Of a stretch of 64,000 nucleotides of DNA, positions 61,087-64,000 are shown piece after piece. The stretch's first letter is position 1; every line of letters starts with the position of its first letter. The notes below the pieces were generated by a model, which was not told where the DNA came from, searched no databases, and saw only the letters and a program-made list of their open reading frames with translations. The stretch lies in NCBI RefSeq assembly GCF_029223255.1, contig NZ_JARHUC010000004.1, forward strand, positions 310,001-374,000, in the 5' to 3' direction. Source of the DNA: Albimonas marina (GTDB lineage Bacteria > Pseudomonadota > Alphaproteobacteria > Rhodobacterales > Rhodobacteraceae). The position numbers and the translations under genes were made by a program.

Positions 61087-62373
61087 TCAGCCCAGCGGCT
61101 CAGGCTTCAGCGCGGCGGCGGGCGGCCCGCCGTCCCGGCGCTCGCGCGGGGTGCGCGCCACCACCGCCAGCGCCACGAGCGCCAGGACCGCCGCGAGCGC
61201 GAAGGGCGCGCCCGGCGCGCGGGGGGAGGCGTCGGCCGCGGCCCAGGCCTCGAAGATCCCCGCGAAGACCGGCGGGGCGAGGGCCGCGGTCAGGCCATGC
61301 AGGCTCGCGATCACGCCCTGCAGGCGGCCCTGGCGATCCTCGGCCACGCGCGCGCTCATCATCGCGGACATGGCCATGGGCGCGAAATCGCCGATCGCCA
61401 CCAGCGGCAGGATCGCGAAGATCACCCAGGCCGCCGGCCCGATCGCGTAGACCCCCAGCGTCAGCACGCTGAAGGCGAGCCCCAGCAGCACCGTGCGCCG
61501 GGTCCCGATCCGCGCCGTGGTCCAGCCCAGCCCGAAGGCCTGGGCGAGGCCCATGCACACCCCGAAGGCCGCCAGCGACAGGCCCACGCCCGCCGCGGTC
61601 CAGCCGTGCAGCTCGATCAGGTAGAAGGCCCAGACCGCGGGATAGACGTTGAAGGCGAAGAGGAAGATCGCGCTCGCCGCCAGCAGGGCGCCGATGCCGG
61701 GCAGGCGGGCGGCCTCGGCCAGCGCCCCGAACGGGTTGGCGGACCGCCAGGAGAAGGCGCGCCGCCGCTCGGGCGGCAGCGACTCGGGCAGCCAGATCAG
61801 GCCGGCGATGCAGGCCGCGAGGCACAGCAGCGCGGCGGCGAGGAACGGCGCCCGCGGCCCCAGCGTCGCCAGCAGCCCGCCCAACGCGGGCCCGGCCACG
61901 AAGCCCACGCCGAAGCCGCCCCCGATCCAGCCGAAGGCGGCCGCCCGCCGCTCGGGCGTCGTGACGTCGGCCACGTAGGCGGCGGCGGTGGCGTGCGTCG
62001 CGCCGGCCATGCCCGCCAGCGCCCGGGCGAAGACCAGCAGCCACAGGCTCTGCGCCGCCGCGGCGATCAGGTAGTCGAGCGCCAGCATCCCCAGCGCCGC
62101 CAGCAGCACCGGCCGGCGGCCGAAGCGGTCCGACAGGTCCCCCAGCAGGGGTCCGCACAGGAACATCGCCGCCGCGTAGGCGAAGGTCATCCAGCCGCCC
62201 CAGGGCGCCGCCTCCGCCGCCGAGAGCCCGGCGATCCCCGCCAGCAGCTCCGGGATCGCGGGCATCACCAGGCCGATGCCCATCGCGTCCACCGCCACCA
62301 CGCCCACCGCGAAGGCGATGCCGCGGCGGGGCGCCCCGGCGGGGGCGAGGGAGGGGGAGGGGGCGGAGCTCAT
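61087..62373 (-). CDS. MFS drug exporter (TetA/Tcr-type)
   Basis: The 428-residue protein has 12 hydrophobic helices. The major facilitator signatures are present: motif A between helices 2 and 3, GPLLGDLSDRFGRRPVLLAA (about 74-93), the proton-antiport motif C GFGVGFVAGPALGG (about 152-165) and a tetracycline-resistance-like DAMGIGLVMPAIPELL at helix 1. These place it in the Bcr/TetA drug:H+ antiporter group. The substrate is unknown. The start at 62373 lies within a group of four upstream Pro/Ser codons; no regulator gene is adjacent. Confidence 0.88.
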   Translation of the reverse strand: MSSAPSPSLAPAGAPRRGIAFAVGVVAVDAMGIGLVMPAIPELLAGIAGLSAAEAAPWGGWMTFAYAAAMFLCGPLLGDLSDRFGRRPVLLAALGMLALDYLIAAAAQSLWLLVFARALAGMAGATHATAAAYVADVTTPERRAAAFGWIGGGFGVGFVAGPALGGLLATLGPRAPFLAAALLCLAACIAGLIWLPESLPPERRRAFSWRSANPFGALAEAARLPGIGALLAASAIFLFAFNVYPAVWAFYLIELHGWTAAGVGLSLAAFGVCMGLAQAFGLGWTTARIGTRRTVLLGLAFSVLTLGVYAIGPAAWVIFAILPLVAIGDFAPMAMSAMMSARVAEDRQGRLQGVIASLHGLTAALAPPVFAGIFEAWAAADASPRAPGAPFALAAVLALVALAVVARTPRERRDGGPPAAALKPEPLG

Positions 62374-62822
62374 GACGGACGTCCGGAGGCAGACGGAAAA
62401 GGGCCGGGCGCGCCGGCCGACGGCCTCGGCGCCCTTGGAAACGCGGATGCGCGCGCCGGGGGATTCGGCGGAGCGCGCAGCCTAGCCGCCCCCCGCGTCC
62501 CGGCAATCGCGCCCGCCCGCCCGCGGCGCCGCGGCCCGCCGGGGTGGGAAATGCGCAACGCCCGCCTTCCGTCCCCGCGCGCAGGCGCCGCGCCACGCGC
62601 GCGCCCGCGGCGGACCGCTCGCCCGCGGCGCATCCCGGCGGCCGCGCCCGTGGCGGGCGGGCCGCGCCGTCGCAGGGCGATCGCCGCCGGAGGCGCGCCG
62701 CGCATGAAAAGACCCCGCCCGGAAACCCGGGCGGGGCCCTCGTCGCCCATCCGCCGGAGGGGGGCTTCGGCGGCCGCGCGACGATCGCGGCCGGACGGCC
62801 CGCAGGCCGTCCGGCGAAGGCG
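62374..62822. other. Intergenic region between MFS and RTX genes
   Basis: No coding frame is credible. It contains the RTX terminator (62707-62737). An inverted GACGGCCCGCAGGCCGTC (62794-62811) lies near the RTX stop. Nothing else is recognised. Confidence 0.4.
62707..62737 (-). terminator. Terminator of the RTX gene
   Basis: On the minus strand a stem of at least 10 bp (62713-62722 with 62727-62736, CCCCGCCCGG arm, 4-nt loop) is followed by CTTTT. It is 85 bp beyond the RTX stop. Confidence 0.8.
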
Positions 62823-63557
62823 TCACAGCATGAAGTCGTCCGTGTGCAGGTCGCTCTTCTGCGTGTCGAGCAGCGTCAGCGTGTCGTCGCCGAAGGTCAG
62901 CACCAGGTCGTCGCCGACGTTCTGGGCGTGCTCCTTCACCTCGCGCAGGCTGCCGAGATCGAACTTGGTCAGGTCGACCACGTCGCCCTCGAGCCCGTCG
63001 AAGTCCTTGGCGACGTCGTTGCCGGACTTGAACTCGAACAGGTCCGAGCCATTGCCGCCCTTCATCACGTCGTCGCCGCCGCCGCTGCGCAGCCAGTCGT
63101 CGCCCGCGCCGCCGACCAGCTTGTCGTCGCCCTTCTGGCCGACCAGCTTGTCGTCGTCGGCGCCGCCCTTGATCTTGTCTTTCCCGAGGCCGCCGCGCAT
63201 CAGGTCCTCGCCGGCCTGGCCGCGCATGAAGTCGCGGCCCTTGCCGGCGTTCATGATGTCGCCGCCGCCGCCGCCGTAGAGCTCGTCGGCGTGGTAGCCG
63301 CCGAACAGCCGGTCGTCCTCGCCGCCGCCGTAGAGGATGTCGGCCCCGCGCGAGCCGACGATGAAGTCCTCGCCGCCGCCGCCGTAGACCAGGTCGGAGC
63401 CCATCTGGCCCTTGATCAGGTCGTCGCCGTCGGCGCCGTAGATCTCGTCGGCGCCCTTGCGGGCGGTGATGAAGTCGTCGCCCTCCAGGCCGAAGATGTC
63501 GTCGTCGCCGCTCGTGCCCTTGATCCGGTCGTCGCCGTCGTCGCCGCGAATGGCCAT
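62823..63557 (-). CDS. RTX (hemolysin-type) calcium-binding protein
   Basis: The 244-residue protein is composed of RTX nonapeptides GGxGxDxLx over about residues 1-165, for example GDDGDDRIKGTSGDDDIFG, LVYGGGGEDFIVG and KLVGGAGDDWLRSGGGDD. It then has DVAKDFDGLEGDVVDLTKFD, the region common in peptidase M10 serralysin-type C-termini, and a terminal segment with LTLLDTQKSDLHTDDFML, which suits a type I secretion signal (hydrophobic end after acidic residues). It lacks any enzyme domain, so it may be a calcium-folding surface or matrix protein exported by an ABC (type I) system not in this window. Confidence 0.88.
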   Translation of the reverse strand: MAIRGDDGDDRIKGTSGDDDIFGLEGDDFITARKGADEIYGADGDDLIKGQMGSDLVYGGGGEDFIVGSRGADILYGGGEDDRLFGGYHADELYGGGGGDIMNAGKGRDFMRGQAGEDLMRGGLGKDKIKGGADDDKLVGQKGDDKLVGGAGDDWLRSGGGDDVMKGGNGSDLFEFKSGNDVAKDFDGLEGDVVDLTKFDLGSLREVKEHAQNVGDDLVLTFGDDTLTLLDTQKSDLHTDDFML

Positions 63558-64000
63558 GTCGCTCTCCTTCCGTCGTTGGTCTCGGCGTCCGGGTCTCAGG
63601 CCTCCGGTGGAGGCGGGATCGGCGCCGCGTCGAGCCAGAGCTAGGCGGGGAGGAGGGCGGGCGCCAGAGGGCGGCTGCGGGTGATTTTCATTTCAGAACA
63701 GTAACATGGCGGCCACGATCGCGCCGCGTTTGGGGCGAAAGCGGGGCAGGGTCGTCGCCACCTGCACCGTCCCGCGGCCGTCCGGGGCGGCCGTCGCCGT
63801 CGGTCTCGCGGGCGCGCGACGCCGCGGGCGAAGGCGGTTCGGGGCACGCCTGCGCGCGCCGCCCCCCCCGCGCAGGGCGCCGCCTCAATCCGCCGCGATC
63901 GGCCGCGATTGGGGCGGCTCCGCGGCCGGGCCCTCACGCCGGGCCCCGGCGCGGCCCGCCGGCGCGCGCGGCTCTTTCCCCTGCATGGAAAACGGCGCCA
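63558..64000. other. Right end without a recognised gene
   Basis: The 443 bp upstream of the RTX gene contain no convincing frame. A locally AT-rich stretch around 63683-63710 (minus strand CATGTTACTGTTCTGAAATG) may hold the RTX promoter, although no -35/-10 pair is clear. A partial gene beyond the window cannot be ruled out. Confidence 0.35.

Noticed and set aside
62370-62750. 126-codon minus-strand frame upstream of the MFS gene
   Set aside because: It runs through the RTX terminator and is Arg/Gly/Pro-rich throughout without a recognisable domain.

Overview
The window is very GC-rich DNA (well above 70% GC by eye) from an alphaproteobacterium, most probably of the order Rhodobacterales. 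The evidence is a malyl-CoA lyase that fits the Rhodobacter Mcl1 type residue for residue at its key positions, a flagellar export/rod cluster with flgB-flgC-fliE-fliQ and flhA-fliR-flhB opposite fliI, a soxBDAG sarcosine oxidase operon, a VPLPA-CTERM surface protein, an FMN riboswitch before an isolated ribH, and TTAA-N7-TTAA boxes of the CtrA type. I see no transposase, prophage, CRISPR array, rRNA or tRNA gene. This looks like chromosomal backbone with an exopolysaccharide island at the left end.

Layout. 1-12155: exopolysaccharide cluster. It has a flippase cut by the window edge, a repeat-unit polymerase, a small membrane protein, gmd, a WcaI-type glycosyltransferase and a priming sugar transferase on the left of a divergent promoter. 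On the right are a Wzc-type tyrosine autokinase, a glycosyltransferase and fcl. Gmd and Fcl together convert GDP-mannose to GDP-L-fucose, so the polymer probably contains fucose. 12758-17545: metabolic genes (mcl1, purC, ribH with its riboswitch, SUMT, a GH12-like protein). 17552-22556: soxBDAG. 22695-31404: mixed enzymes (two hydrolase-fold proteins, an AhpD-like protein, a VOC protein, GNAT, adenylate cyclase, enoyl-CoA hydratase, FAD monooxygenase, N-formylglutamate amidohydrolase). 31405-31800: an AT-richer intergenic block with a candidate small RNA and a nested palindrome. 31801-38707: dinB, a zinc-ribbon membrane protein, ftsE-ftsX-plsC and xseA. 38787-45383: envelope and secreted proteins of largely unknown function, plus asd. 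45643-55521: flagellar genes. 55734-63557: peroxiredoxin, a small membrane protein/class V aminotransferase/rsmD operon, a hydrolase, prs, an MFS exporter and an RTX protein.

The flagellar genes form one leftward operon (flgB, flgC, fliE, fliQ, lytic transglycosylase, flhA, fliR, flhB, coiled-coil ORF), with fliI read rightward from the same 130-bp promoter region. Several gene pairs overlap as ATGA (gt/fcl, soxD/soxA, transglycosylase/flhA, the small membrane protein/aminotransferase, and ftsE/micro-ORF/ftsX), so translational coupling is common here.

The items most worth following up are a candidate ~80-nt sRNA with an exposed anti-Shine-Dalgarno motif (31539-31620), a 13-codon micro-ORF linking ftsE to ftsX (34904-34945), a 24-bp minisatellite between the zinc-ribbon gene and ftsE, a 161-bp giant inverted repeat between plsC and xseA, CtrA-type boxes controlling the polysaccharide genes, and a probable leaderless start at 30523. 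Functions come from reading the protein sequences and motifs; no database search was possible.
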